64,000 nucleotides of DNA from Anabas testudineus (GCF_900324465.2 NC_046618.1:11777063-11841062); one strand, 5' to 3'. Shown: positions 1-17,600, numbered from the stretch's first letter. Notes: generated from the sequence alone by a model not told the origin. Translations and numbers: made by a program.

Positions 1-4554
<4,554 letters not shown>

Positions 4555-6339
4555 GGCCCCTCACAGCTATTTCCTGTTTCCTGTTTCCTTCCTGGTCAGT
4601 TGTGTGCCTTTTTCTAAACAAGAAAGCTCCAATAAAGGATTTTCATCCTAAAATTGAAGAAAATGATCACAGGTCATGTATACTTGCCTTCACTATGCCT
4701 TATGATGCTACCCAGCATCCTATACCTGATCCACATCAGCTCATGTACAGGCCTTACAACAAGTTATAGGGAACAAGTTAAAAGCCATGCCTTATTAAAA
4801 AACCTCGCCCAGGTGACGGCTACCACGTGGAAGGCCTGCTTGAAAACAACAAATGTTTTCAGAGAGCTAACGTTACTTTAGGCACTGTGTTGTGGATACA
4901 ATTACGTTTGAGTAACGGTATCCATGCAGATGTTGAGTTTTTGGTCTAGCTACGTGCGTGTAAAGTAGATCGTGTTTACTGAAGAGCACCAGGCATAAAG
5001 GTTAAGACGTCTTGCAGCAAGTGTTACTAACTGTAAATATTAGGCTAACACAGGTAGCTAGCGGTCACTGCTTAGCGTCTTCTACAGACTGTTGATGAGG
5101 TAACGGTAGCTAGCGTTAGCTAGCTTCATGCTGTGGAAACATGTAGCTGACGTAAAACGTATTAAGTATTTTTCAACAACTTTGCAGACCGTTTTCATAT
5201 GATGGCGACTTTGTGGTGGCTTCACGCTAGTGTAATAATCCGCCCAAGGAGAAAGGAAAACTTCCTAACGCTGCGTTTTGTTGCCCCTGACATGAAACAA
5301 TCCACCAGGCCTCGCAGAATCCACTTACTTCGATGGTGGTTGCTTGGTTCCCTCTGACTGGTCTGCACAAGTCCCGCCTCTGTTTTTCTGTTGCCAGCCA
5401 ATACGAAAGCAGCGCCCGACGATGCTTAAAGGTGATTGGAGGAGACTCCTGCTACGTCGACAGGTTGCATGCCGGCGCATCATTCCGGTGGTTCTTCAGT
5501 TGTAGCGTTTTATTTCTAAGCCCCAGCACTTTGTGGGCATAAAATGAATGGAACTGCAACAATGACCTTACAGAAAAAATGTGTTTATTGTGTTAGCCAT
5601 GTGACCATTTCACTATTTTTAATGTCAAAAATATTAGTCAACAGCAACAAAGTCTTGTGTTCATTTGTTGTCTAAAACCTTGGCATTAGGTACTCCTTTC
5701 AGTTTATTTCTACACTCTGTGCTATAGTACTGAAGTGTTCACTGTAAGTGTAAGTGTTCCTCTGCATGTCGATAGTGCACTGTAAAATATGTAAACCATT
5801 GCCTTCTGGGAAAGTGCTGTAGGAACACATACTTAAAGGTTTAAGTAATCATTATCTGGAAATGTAAGTAATGCAAGATATTTCTGTTTGTATTTGTTAT
5901 AATTACCAGTGTTGTTTGGTACTTGCTTTAAAGTCAAAACTAAAAACAATAATTGCTTTCATTTAGTTAGCAGAACCACAACTGAAACTGGAGATGGTTA
6001 CCTTTAAAACTGAAACTGAAATTATGCAAACAGAAAGAGACTTTTTCCAAAAAAGCTTCTACTGCTTGATATATTTTTAATATATTGAGCTCTCAAGCTT
6101 CCCCAGTTAATATCTACAAATTATTGTAGAATTAAGTACTGCTGAGAATTGAGCCATAAAAATCACCAGCAATCAAAGGCAGTGAATTGCAACAGAAGCT
6201 GAAAATGTTCTCTTTGTCCACTTGTATAGGTCAACACTGAAAATTGTTGGATCATGGTGGTATGCCAATTCAAAAGTAGCAATATACATTGCTCTTCTCT
6301 CAACCAGCCACCACCGGATTTCTTCATGATGAAAAATAT
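4555..6339. other. morc2 5' leader and promoter side, then tmem219 3' flank
   Basis: The morc2 leader continues above its ATG to a probable acceptor at 4614-4615 (minus-strand TTGTTTAG), giving a 5'UTR piece at 4555-4613. A GTAAGTGG donor at 5321-5328 suggests a non-coding first exon starting at 5329 and a promoter around 5400-5550; this is inference from splice signals only. Between them, 5040-5130 is rich in the short palindromic words GCTAGC and GTTAGC. From about 5560 to 6339 lies the probable 3'UTR of the tmem219-like gene, with a minus-strand AATAAA at 5584-5589. No further coding region seen. Confidence 0.5.
5584..5589 (-). terminator. Candidate polyadenylation signal of the tmem219-like gene
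   Basis: Minus-strand AATAAA about 750 bases beyond the tmem219 stop codon. It would give a moderate 3'UTR that ends before the presumed morc2 first exon. Confidence 0.4.
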
Positions 6340-7862
6340 TCAGTTTTCAATCAATGGCTTCTGCAAATAAAGTAAAGAGGTAAAGTTAGGTTACACGTCT
6401 GTAGATTTGCCAGCTTGCTAAAATATATTGTACATATGGTGTGCACAATACTGATTAAAGAAAACACAACTAAAAAAAACTAAACAAAAAACAAACAAAC
6501 TAAGTGGTCATAATTATTAGTGGTATGGTAATCTAACAATTGACTTACATTTTGTACATCCAGTTCATTCCAGTGGTTACGTCGTATGAATGAATGTGTC
6601 TGACTAGCAGCTAGACAGAATATAAAACAAACTCCAAGCAGACACACGCTGACTTCTAACAGATGCTGCACTGCCACGCGTTGCTCCTCCTAAAGAGTAC
6701 AAGTAGGAAATATTGGCAGGGTGAAAAAAGGTTATCTGAGTTGTGGTTGAGCAGGTTATGTTGTTCATGTGTGCTGTACCTTTGTTAGCATAACTGTGAG
6801 TGTAGGGTCATTCTTGGACTGCAGACTGTAGCAGGTTTGTGCTGCTACAGGCAACTGGTTGCTTGCTTCCACATAGACCAATGAAACATTTTTTTCATAT
6901 GCAGGACACTCTGGAGGAAGTCTTGATGATAGTATACAATTAGTTTATAAAGACAGATGCAAATAGTTCACTATTATGTACAGGGACATACCTTGGTAGT
7001 GATATGAAACAAACACTGTAAAGCATGAATGAACTTACAGGGTCATGGGCAGGACGTGTGCAGGGGCACTCAAGGTGAGGCAGGTCTCGGCACTCTCTCC
7101 AGTCGGAAACTCTAGAGTCACATTAACAATCTCATTGCCTGTGGAGAAATTAGAAGCAATCAAATAGGTCAGAATGTACTTTTACACACAAGTGTATTTC
7201 ACAATAAACCAACTACTACTACTACAAAACCAACCTCCAATATTTAGCTGTTTTGCCTTCAAGGTGGTGTGTAGACTAAGTTCATTCAGAGAGACACCAT
7301 CTGGGCTGCTAGTGACAACCAGAGGAACCTTGAGATGCAAATAGTTGACAGAACTCTCTGTAACATCACCAGAGGTTTCTCGATCCTTTTCTTGCTCCAT
7401 CAGATGAGACGGAACTGGTGAGACATGCTCAGATGAAATGTCGCTGACTTTCACACACAACTGCAACTTTGATAAGGAGGACAGTACATGGTTCCAGTCC
7501 TAAGAGATGAGCAAAATATTGATTTAAGCTTGTACATAGCCAAGTTTACACAATAATAGTATGCACAGCATCATGTTTCATTTGCACACCAGTACAATAA
7601 GGTGTGATGGCATGGCAGAACACCTGAAGCCCATAGTTCATAACTTACTAGTGTATCCAAGACATTTTGCAAAATGAATTTAGATAAAATGAGAAGTTAC
7701 CTTTGCTATGTCAGGGTTAGGCAGAGTGTGAGTGTAGCTGTAAGAGCTGAGGTAGATGAAGGAGATGGCGAGAGTCAACAGACATAGGAAAAATGTCACA
7801 GTCGGAGGATTCTGGGATACATAGTCTCTAAAGTTAGCTGCTGGCTGCCAGATACCCATCAT
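6340..7862 (-). CDS. tmem219: TMEM219-like two-pass membrane protein (TMEM219/TMEM248 family)
   Basis: Six coding exons: 7701-7862, 7235-7499, 7039-7138, 6780-6921, 6549-6689 and 6340-6360 (stop TGA at 6340-6342), giving 276 residues. The protein begins MMGIWQPAANFRDYV. An N-terminal membrane segment lies at about residues 22-40 (VTFFLCLLTLAISFIYL), followed by a lumenal or extracellular domain with the family's PDIAKDWN motif and NxS/T sites. A second membrane segment near the C-terminus (LLEVSVCLLGVCFIFCLAA) leads to a short tail ending KPLIEN. The length and the LTVMLTKEEQ lead-in to the last membrane segment fit TMEM219 (the proposed IGFBP3 receptor, about 240 residues) better than TMEM248 (about 314), although the first 30 residues also look like TMEM248. 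The upstream start (7862) of two consecutive ATGs is used. A non-coding exon precedes it at about 8257-8440. Confidence 0.75.
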
Positions 7863-8256
7863 CACACAACAGGAATGAGGGAAGCTGTAAATCACAGAGA
7901 GTCACACTTATTATTTTTTTTCCACTACAGCACCTTTTGCTAGTAGGTCTGCTATTAAACCGTGTGCGCATTTGTGATTAATAACTGCTAAATAAGCCTA
8001 AATGTTCTTTATGAGGCTGTAACGTTTCAGTATGGTGCTCTTTTTCAACAAACTGGTGTTCAAACGGAGACATAATCACACGTAATGGTACATACAGTCT
8101 ATGTTCTGTAACTTTGAACATATGCACAGTACGACGATAACAACATTCAATACGTCAGCACTACAGCTCATCAACAGTGAACTTACCTGACGCTCAGTAG
8201 TTAATGATGCTAACTAACTAGCTAACTAACTAACTAGCTAAACGATCACTTCATAC

Positions 8257-8440
8257 CTTGAATTTAAGAGGTCTTCTCTGGTGGCGTCGTTTTGGTGAAA
8301 CGCGGAGGTTCTTGATGAAAAGTAAAGCGAAGGACGACATTTAAGAAGTTTAAAGTTCAGTTAGCTTAAAGCAACAGACAAGTAACCATGAGTGATAACA
8401 TCACGACAGTCTTTTCGGTTTACGACGGTGCGATGTTATG
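8257..8440 (-). promoter_or_regulatory. Probable non-coding first exon and promoter side of the tmem219-like gene
   Basis: A clear minus-strand donor (AAG|GTATGA) at 8251-8256 faces the acceptor at 7885-7886 in front of the first coding exon. The sequence to about 8440 is richer in CG dinucleotides than its surroundings. A short (CTAA)-type tandem lies at about 8208-8240, just inside the intron. The start point is not determinable from sequence alone. Confidence 0.45.
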
Positions 8441-9351
8441 ACGACGACCAGTGACGTAGATCATGTGATCATCCAGCCTGAACTTTACTATAAGTAAATT
8501 TAGACCCAGTCTAAGTTATTAAGTTATTTAAAGTAAACTTATTTTAGTAGTGTGCTGCAGCCTTCCTTGACTTACCTGTCTCTAGTCTATTATTCTTGTT
8601 TATAGTGACCTGATAATTATTATAGTCATTTATCTCGATTTCAAACTCAGCAGAGATTTAATGAGTCACAGTTATTAAAAATTAGTGCTTTTAAATTATT
8701 GTATTACTTGACATTAACCAAATATTAAATCTGTGTGGTGAATCAAAATAACATTTCTTAAAAGGAAGTGATTTGAGTATTGTTTAATTGGAAATGATTT
8801 AAAAAAAAAAACATACAACACATAACACAGTCCTCAAAAGTTATTTAACTCATGATCTTGACATTTTAATTTCACTGTGACTTAAATGTTGGATTTACAT
8901 TAAACTTGATACTTGGTGATTTCTCCAAAGAAAGTTGTGATCCTGTGGAAACATTTTCAAACTCTAATAACTCCATCAGAATTGAAACTTGTTTTTTACT
9001 TAAATTTCACAGAATCAATCATAGAACTGAAAAATTTGAATCAGATACAGTATTATACAATGTAGAAACTTCTATTTCACAACTTCAGTGAAGTTGTTTG
9101 TCATTTTGCTTCACATTGAAAGCTCTGATTAATTTTATGTAGCTTAATTATGAAAATAGTGTCATACACACTCCAAGAAATGTCAATACTCTCATGAGAA
9201 TCAATAACACACTGCTGTATTAATCAAAATCATGTTGCACTGCATTTAACTATTATTAAAGTAATTTCCCTTTGTCAAAATGTCCAACAGCACAGCTGGC
9301 AGCACATCCATTTTTTCAGCACTTATATATACAGCATAGAGTATTTAACAA
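8441..9351. other. AT-rich spacer with probable plbd2 3'UTR
   Basis: No open frame with family resemblance and no recognisable repeat. The part nearest 9352 must hold the plbd2 3'UTR, but I could not fix a single convincing polyadenylation signal. Confidence 0.5.
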
Positions 9352-11206
9352 CTAAGAATTCCAGGTGACCTTTATAGGCTTAAATGCCCAAATATCAGGG
9401 TGACCCATGTGAATCAAGTCTTTGTAAGGGGAAGTGCTCCACTGGAAAACTGGCACCTGGTCCCAGGTTGGCCCACTCACTGCCACCATGCCATACGCTC
9501 GGTACATCTCGTAAGAGGTCATCTACACATGAATACAAACAGTTCATTAACATATCACCCTCAGTTACACTGCAGGCAAACATACATGCCAGATGTGCAT
9601 CAAGGTATTCAAGGTAAATGAAAAAAACCTTCATGTCTGTTCCTCCATGAGATCTCTGCTCTAAGGCACCAAAGGGATATGTTCCATTAGCTGGGTTCAG
9701 GTCTGAACGGGCCGAGATTGCATTCTCCCCATTAGCAGGTGGATTACAGCCTTCACACTTTGACAATGGGTCTTCCATGAAGTTGTTATACCTACAGAGA
9801 GACTTAGTCTCATTATTAAAATCATGTCATCACCTAAAAAAACATTAAATATAAGGTTTTAAAAGTCAGAATTACAGAACAACCTACAATTTTCTAAATA
9901 TTTAAGGCCACTGCTTAGTCCTATTTGTAGGAGCAGTATTGTAAGCATATTTCTGTAGCACAGTTTAAAAAAACAAATTAAATATTAAAAATAAAAAAAT
10001 GAGATAAAAATTAGAGAACACTTTCAGATACGTCCTAGTTATTGGTGTTAATTTGGCACCTGGGGCTAAGTTCCCTAATTATCTGACAAACCCTATTAAA
10101 CTGGGAGCCAATCTTTCTGGTTTTCACTGACTTTGCAATTTGGTGAGTCATTCTAAAGTGAAATGAACTTTGGACCAGTTCTTCTTTGTCCAATTCCAGG
10201 TGCAGTGTCAATTGCTCATTGACATTCTCAGTATCTCATCCTGTCCTCTATTGCGTTTGTCTTTCGTGGACAACCAGCATTCTTGGGGGACTTATATTAG
10301 TTTGTGACATTGTTAAGATGCAATGTTCTGGAAATCACAGATTTGGAACGACAATTTCTCTTGATATCACCCCTTTGTCCAGATGAAGGACAAAGGGGTT
10401 GGTCTTAGGGTTTTAGTCACTTTAGAACGACTTACCATCTTCATTAAAAACTGGAAAGTTTATTTTGTAAAACACTGTTGTAGTAGCATGCTATAGCCAA
10501 AAAAAGAATTCTTTCAAATGTTGAGCAATGAAGATGAGATTATTTATGAAAAAATCAGGTGTTCAATTGTCCTCTCATTTTCATATCCAGTGTAAGTTTG
10601 TTTGAAATCTGCTAATCAATACACAACAATAACAGATACGTCCACCTCCAAATCTATCCAACACAGAGAGCGTACCTCATTAGGCGGACCATCGAGTCCA
10701 CGTCTGTGACATCTGTCTGGTTTCTCCTAAATATCTGAGCTCGAGGATTCTGGTCCAGAGAAAACCACGGCCCGAACTTCTTAACGAGCTCATTGCAGCC
10801 ACTGGCATTGAATATGTCCACATAGTACCTACATAGGAGCATGAATTAACAAAAAAAAGATTTGAAATAAAATGAAAAAACATCCAAACTTTTCTAGTGT
10901 CTAAATATAGTGTTTCCAAAATGGACACTTACGGAATGTTGTAACTTGCCCAGTATCCTTTTTCCAGCAGCTCCTGAGTTTTATCAGTGTACTTAATGAG
11001 TCCACTGCAGGAATGCAGGATAAGAAGAGCTTATTTTGTGTGAATGGGTTACAAGTCCTCTGCGGAAATAGTGAATTTATCATCCATTTTGATTAAACAC
11101 TTACGGAATCTGCTCCAACACAACAAAGAGCCCTTCTTTAGTGTCAGTTTTTCCTGGAGTGAAATGTTTATAGTCTACAATCATCCACTGGTTGTTGTAT
11201 CTACAA

Positions 11207-11266
<60 letters not shown>

Positions 11267-14217
11267 TTCAGAAGTGCGCATACAACCTATAACCTAGTGA
11301 CTTTACAGATTTTATCCATTTCATTTTTTTATTGTATTCCAAATAAGTATTTGACATTCAAGAAACCAATTCAGCATTTTACTACCAACTCTCCTCTAAA
11401 GTGATGCGTAAACTCACGTTCCGCTGTTGTACTTGCTGAATATCTCTGCCCACTTGATGCCAGTAGCAGCGAGTCGATTAGCCACAATGTTCCTCAGCCA
11501 CTCCATGACGGTTTCTTTGGGCTGAACAAATCTCCAGAGAGCAGGGTTATTGTTGCCAATGGTGGTTTCCAACGTCACCTGCAGACACAAGGCAGATTAT
11601 GAACAGAAAACATCAATGGACCAATAACCTGTTTAAATATTGACTTTTATTCTTTCAAATACTCAATTTTCTCATTCCAAGCAAAGAGTTCTCACCAGGC
11701 CACTACTTAGGATATAAAAGTCATCTCCAGAGAAGATAGTTCCTGGGTAGGATGAGAAGGCCTGAGTTCCTCCAGGAAGAGGATCATTGTCTGAAAAAAT
11801 ATCAGAACATGCAATAAAATTAGATTAACCAGTATTGTCATGTGACAGACAACAACAAGGGAGCTACCTTACTGTTTCTTCCTTATGCTGAGCTAAGCTA
11901 ACTCGCTGCTTGCTGTAGCTTCATATTTACCATAAAGACACACGAGTGGTGTTGGTCATAAAATCGAATCTCATCAAGAAAAGGATAAGTGAGCTACCTG
12001 CAGGAGAAACTTTATAGGCAAAAATGTATTTCTTCATGATGCGCAGCATGGACTGGTAGGTGTTCCAGGTGTCATGTGACACCAGCAGTTCCTTATTGTT
12101 TGGCAGCAGCTTAATGAGAGCAGAGCAGGAACCAGATCCAAGAGGTCGGTTTATGCTAGATTTGTTGAGATATGATTCCAAATCCTCCAGATCGCCCCCA
12201 AGTTGGAAAAGTCTGATCGAACAAAGTAGCAGTTGAGAATATGAAACAACAGTAACAAATAACGTTTATGATCTCAGAGGCAGGATGAAGAAACATGTTA
12301 GTAATACAAAATGGAGATAATACGAGCGCCCTGGTTACAGCACATACCACATAACCACAGCGTCACAGGTTCAAGTACAGCTGGGGGGCCTCTGCTGTAT
12401 GTCATACCCCTCTCTCATGTTTCCTATCTGCATCTTCACTAAAGTCTATGAAATAAAAATGCCTTTAAAAAAAAGGAGATAATCACTTACAGGAAGCCAA
12501 ATGGGTTGAGGGAGAATGGTCCTGTAGGAAATGATAGCTCATCATTGTAGCTGTCCTCTAGTCCTTTCAGCTGCAGCAGTGCCAGGTGCACCTGACAAAA
12601 AAAAAACATATAGTGAAACATTTTTTCTCTGGGAATAAAATTTTGTTTCACTGAAAGGCCATTTATTAATTCTACAAATGCTCACGTGCCTGGTACCAGT
12701 AAGGTGAACTTGGCTGCTTCTCTATTTGTTCCTGAACGTACTGCAGATTGGTTGTAATGAAATCCTTAAGACGGTCGCAGTAACCACTCTGACTTGAGAA
12801 GGGCCCACAGTAATTCACCAGTGTGTTCATCCAGTGTTTATAGATGAGCTAAAACACATATATTCCTACATTTCAGATTTATTGCAATATAAAGCAAGAA
12901 AACAAAACATTTAGACTTTTTGGTAAATGAAGCACAATAAAAGCTGTAACTGACCTGGGAAGTGACAGCAGCCTCCACTGCACCAGCAGCATAAGCCTGG
13001 ATACTGTCATTGTACTTACTACCGGTAGTGATCTCCAAGAAAGACCAGCTGAAAAGAGAGCATGTGTGAATGAAGTGACCTTAGACTCAACTTTCCGATA
13101 TACAATCTCTGCACAAGCTCAAAGGAATGCAGGTTTGGGTGCTTTATTTTTTTCCAATCTGTAGCACTCTTTATGTACAATTACTGATTATCTGCAAGTA
13201 AGGGGATAACAGAGAGTAAAGACTGTTTCAACAGTTATTCAGAAAACACTATTGTAGGCGTTTGATTTCATCCCACAGGAATTGCTTCTGTATGTTAATC
13301 ATTTCCATTGTCTTGCAAAAAAAAAGTCAATACTCGAGTGTTGTGTATGTGTTGCTTTCTTTTCCGCTTTTGTCTCATTTTTACTGCATTTACATGTTTT
13401 AACCAGAATATACATTAATTGTTTTACTTTTACTGCTGCTATTAATTTGCATAGAGGCCTGCTATAAGATTTTATAACAGTGGCTTGTCACGAGTTTCAC
13501 TTCTGCTTCTTCTTCTTTTCTGCTGTGTAAAACGCAGCATAAATTAAAGCTAAAATGATTGTTTAATTCATCAACCAACAGAAATGTAATTTAATAATAA
13601 AATGACTTATTACTAATACTTTTATTAACAACTATGTTATTTCTAACATTTTTTGGTTCCAGCTTTTCAAAAGTGCTGATTGTTTGCTTTTATCTTTAGT
13701 TATATCATTTTAAATTCAATATAATCCGGGGCCTTTGCCACTGTGGGCTCTGGGAAATATTTATTTATGCAATTAAAAGTTATTAACGCTAACAACAAAC
13801 TAAATCACGGGAAAGAAAGTATTAGATTGGCAAAGAAATAATATTTAGACCTTACCTAATTCGGATAAGTTAGAAACATTTCCTTCAACTTTTACATTAT
13901 CCTTTTCGAACAGTTTCCAGTTATAGTTTTTTAATTTACACCAATAACAAGTTAGCAGCAAAAGTTTTGCTCAAGTTACTGAAAATATTTGTCTCAACTC
14001 ACCCTGATGTGTGGATGTCATCGGTGAAATTCGCCCAAGCCACAAAATCTTCTTGAAAACCTTCGAGCACGGACAACTGTCCGGTGTGTTTGTCAATAAC
14101 AGCCGTTCGTATCTCAGTTCGCACACACAAGAAGCCCAAACCGGACAAAACAACAAAAACCTTTAAAACTGTTGTTAAATTTCCAACAACAGACGACTCG
14201 TTTCTCCTGGACGCCAT
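9352..14217 (-). CDS. plbd2: PLBD2, lysosomal phospholipase B-like protein 2
   Basis: PLBD2 is a lysosomal glycoprotein of the N-terminal-nucleophile hydrolase fold that self-cleaves into two chains; its natural substrate is unsettled. Twelve coding exons: 14003-14217, 12955-13048, 12690-12848, 12491-12591, 11998-12212, 11696-11790, 11418-11578, 11105-11200, 10933-11004, 10676-10828, 9629-9791 and 9352-9522. They give 564 residues. A hydrophobic signal or anchor lies at about residues 12-32. The nucleophile context GSGSCSALIK places the catalytic Cys at about residue 219, at the expected autocleavage site. Other conserved stretches are QAYAAGAVEAAV, SARSDLNPANG and QRSHGG. The protein ends HPDIWAFKPIKVTWNS. 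Exon 3 keeps frame only if it ends at CAG with a GC donor, making intron 3 a GC-AG intron. Intron 4 carries a SINE 16 bases from its 5' splice site. The gene follows rbm19 on the same strand, 386 bases from its stop. Confidence 0.96.
11209..11261. repeat. (CA)n microsatellite
   Basis: About 26 CA units in the plbd2 intron between exons 7 and 8. It begins less than 10 bases upstream, in gene sense, of the exon 8 acceptor. In the transcript this reads as a (UG)n tract next to the 3' splice site. Confidence 0.97.
12322..12474 (+). mobile_element. tRNA-derived SINE with 9-bp target-site duplication
   Basis: It has a tRNA-like head with a degraded A box (CTGGTTACAGCACATACC) and a B box (AGGTTCAAGTAC). 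A characteristic fish SINE body follows (CTCTGCTGTATGTCATACCC) and then an A-rich tail. The word GGAGATAAT occurs directly before (12313-12321) and directly after (12475-12483) the element, a target-site duplication expected of LINE-driven insertion. It lies in plbd2 intron 4, antisense to the gene. Confidence 0.85.
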
Positions 14218-14603
14218 GTTAGCCTGAACCAGTCACGTGATGACGCGAGTGAGTCACCTGACCATGTGCTCAACTTACAAAATAAAAGACCGAATCCTCT
14301 TTCTGTATTGTTCGTCAGTCGTCACAAAAATCATTCGCACTAACAAAGCATGACAATGTAATACAGTTTTAAATGAAGAAATAAAAATTTTATGTATAAA
14401 CGGACATTATTCCCATCACATGTCAGTCAGATGAATCGTTTTATACAAGAAATATAAAGCAATGCAGTTCTTTTTTCATAAACTTCATTCAGCTGGTATG
14501 TTGTTCAGCCTGCAAATGGCTTCAGGTCCACATTTCTACCAGTCATATGCACGCACAAAAACACAGGAAACAGGTCCAGCTGACACAGTAATGGCTTGAT
14601 AGC
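14218..14603. other. plbd2 promoter side and rbm19 3' flank
   Basis: A compact 386-bp spacer between the rbm19 stop and the plbd2 start codon on the same strand. It must contain the rbm19 3'UTR and the plbd2 5'UTR and promoter. No clean minus-strand AATAAA was found, so the rbm19 3' end is not fixed. Confidence 0.5.
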
Positions 14604-17600
14604 TCAGTCTTCCACACCCGCGTCAGTTTCCATCGTTTCCAGGATTCCCTCCAGAACCTCTGCCTTTCTCTGCTTTTTGGCAGCCACTGACATTGGAAAT
14701 TAAGGAGATATAAGAAATGATATGATAAATAAGAAAATCTCATATTGTGCTATGGATCAAATGCTGTAGGTTCAAAATGTGGTAGTTTTACCGTGGAAAT
14801 GTTCGGCTGTTTTCCGTCTCAGCGTCTCCACTGTATCCTCAGCATCAGCCCACTCCAGCACGAGACGTCTCCCATACAGATGGGTGCTGTGGCACAGTGC
14901 AGCAAATGCTTTCTATAGGAAAAAACAGTGCACAGTATTTATGATCATAGCATAGTACTGTGCATTTTACAGTAAACTATCCTGTAGTACTAGAGGACTC
15001 TGCATTCCTTAAACATGCATCAGATCCATTGATATTGTCACTACTGTCATTACGTAAAATACCACAAACCTTAGCATCCTGTTTGGTGAGGAAATCCACA
15101 AAGCCAAAGCCTCTATGATTTCCTGAACCAGCTGCTTTCTTTGGAAGACGAACAGTCTTCAACTCTCCAAATGTACTGTGGAGACAAAGAGATAAAATCT
15201 TTATCTCTTTGAATTATGACATGATTTTCTCCATTTTGTCAGTAAAAACTGTTGCATCTATATGTGACTATTACCAGAAGAGTTCTCGTATTTCCCTGAC
15301 AGTGGCTTGGAAGGGAACGTTGCGCACAAGGATCTTGGATCCTGTCTGCTTCTTATCCACTTGCTTCTTCTTATGTGACACCTCAGTAGTTCTGTACCAA
15401 CAGGAGAAAGACTGAATCAGTATTGACAATTGTAATCAATATCACTTGGAAACATTAACCTTACACCACTCATAGACATTATTATATGATTAAATTAAAA
15501 TGACAATTTTGGCCTAATTCATTTCTAATTTCTTTTTTTATTAAAACAAATGCATGAACTGCATTTAGCTTCCTCCAGTGGATTTTACAGATTATACTGT
15601 GACCGTGATACTTGCTGCTGATTCAGACACCAAAAACAGTTCATTAGCACCTATGCTGGTTTTACTAACTTACAATTAAAATGCATGACATTTGACGTCT
15701 TCGTACATTTAAAAAATTAAAACCATTTTTGGTCTTCACCACATTAACCACAACCATTCTGATCCACATCTTACCTTGTGGCTCTTTCAGAAATCTTTAG
15801 CTCCAACTGGTGATCATCTACAGTGCAGTGCTGGTGCAGGGTTGAGAGAGAGAATACATATTAGCTAAGAACCAGTGAAGAAAGTCTGTTAGAGTTACAG
15901 TGAGGAAATAGATCTGGTACCTGTAGCTGCCTCAGGGCCTTCTGTGCTGCGTCAGCTGTCTGATACTGGACAAAACCATAGCCCATGGACAACACCTTGC
16001 CTGGAAGCAACAATATAGTTTGATTATTGACTCTGCTATGATCCTAGCTCATCATGACAATGTAATTGGCAAATGGATAAAATTGACAGCACTGGTGGCT
16101 GGCATTGCCTATCATCAACTAGTTAAGTCCAGTTTAATATATTCATACATCTGCACAAACACTTTTATTCTAAACCAAAGTAAAAATCGTGGTTTAACCC
16201 TACAAACAACTTGGTTTTTATTATGAGTTCAGTGGTGATAAAAAAAATCAAATGAACTGGTCAAAACTGGTTCAAGAACCTTTTCAGATAATGTTCAGTA
16301 CCTGTTTTGTCTTTCTTCTTGGAGATGGTGCAGGATTTAACTTTACCGCATTTGGAGAATGTCTGCAACAAATGAAGGAAACAATATTAAATATGTGATG
16401 GAACCTTTTAATAGGAACTAAATACAAATGATGATGGTATTGATCAATTGACTGACCTCTTGAAGTTTTTCCTCTGTCGTGGTGAAATTAAGATTCTTAA
16501 TGAAAAGCGTTGAGCCCGGAGCAGACTCCTCTTCTTCTTCATCTTCCTCCTCTTCGTCCTTCTTCTCCTCTTTTACTGTATCGTCTTTGTCTAATACTGT
16601 TACAGACAGTATAATTACATTTAGTTATTTGGCAGATGCTTTTATCCAAAGCGACTTACAGTGAGGAACAAGGTACAAAGGCCCTATTGGAGGTGGGCCA
16701 CAGCCATGATTCGAACCCCAGTCTTTCACCAGCCAGCAATTATATATTCTGGTTATTCATATTATCCCCTTCACATCTTAAAAGACCAAACTTTGAAAAG
16801 ACTGTCATGTGTATGAACATTTGAGCACTTTTACCTGGTTCTGGTTTGGCTGCTACAAAGACCCCGACAGGTGCCCACTCCAAATACAGCGGGACATGTT
16901 GGAACTAGAGTTTTCAGAGATAAATCAAGTCTTCAGAATCTCCAGTCAGCACATAATATATGACCAGGTTATGAAAATGAAAAGCAATACCTACCTTACT
17001 GTAGGCCAGTCGTGTGAAGGCTCGTTTTGCTTCGATTGGCTCCAGGAATTCAACTATGGCGGTGAGTCCTGAAGGAGGCAGCAGCAATCGGCCCAACGAG
17101 CCATGAGGTGAGAAGAGCTCCTCAAGCTCTGACACAGTCACACCAGCTGGAAGGTTTTTCACCAGGATGCAGGTTGTACTCCTCTCTGCTGCTGCCTGGA
17201 TTGAGATGTAACTGGATTAAAGACACTGTAAGATATTTATCGTGTTTATCAAGAAATTTATGTTAAACCTACCTGACTAAAAGAATCCAAACTGACACCG
17301 TTGTCTAAGAGGAACTGTCGAGTCTCCTGGACAATCTGCGTCTCACCCAGAGCCATCCGCACTGCAACACTTCCCTTTGACTCCTGTTTGAGAGGGCAGT
17401 GACAATAGAAGCTGTATGCTCAATGCTAGCCATTTCTCAGCATTCACATACTGCTGTAGTGGAGAAGTATGATGATGGAGTATTAATATAGAAGAACAGG
17501 ATGTAGCATCACTTACGTGGTCTAGCACTTGGCTTTTTGTGGTGTTGTACTTTTCAGCGATAGCATCCGCCACTGCACTCGTGCCAAGAAACAGTGTGTT

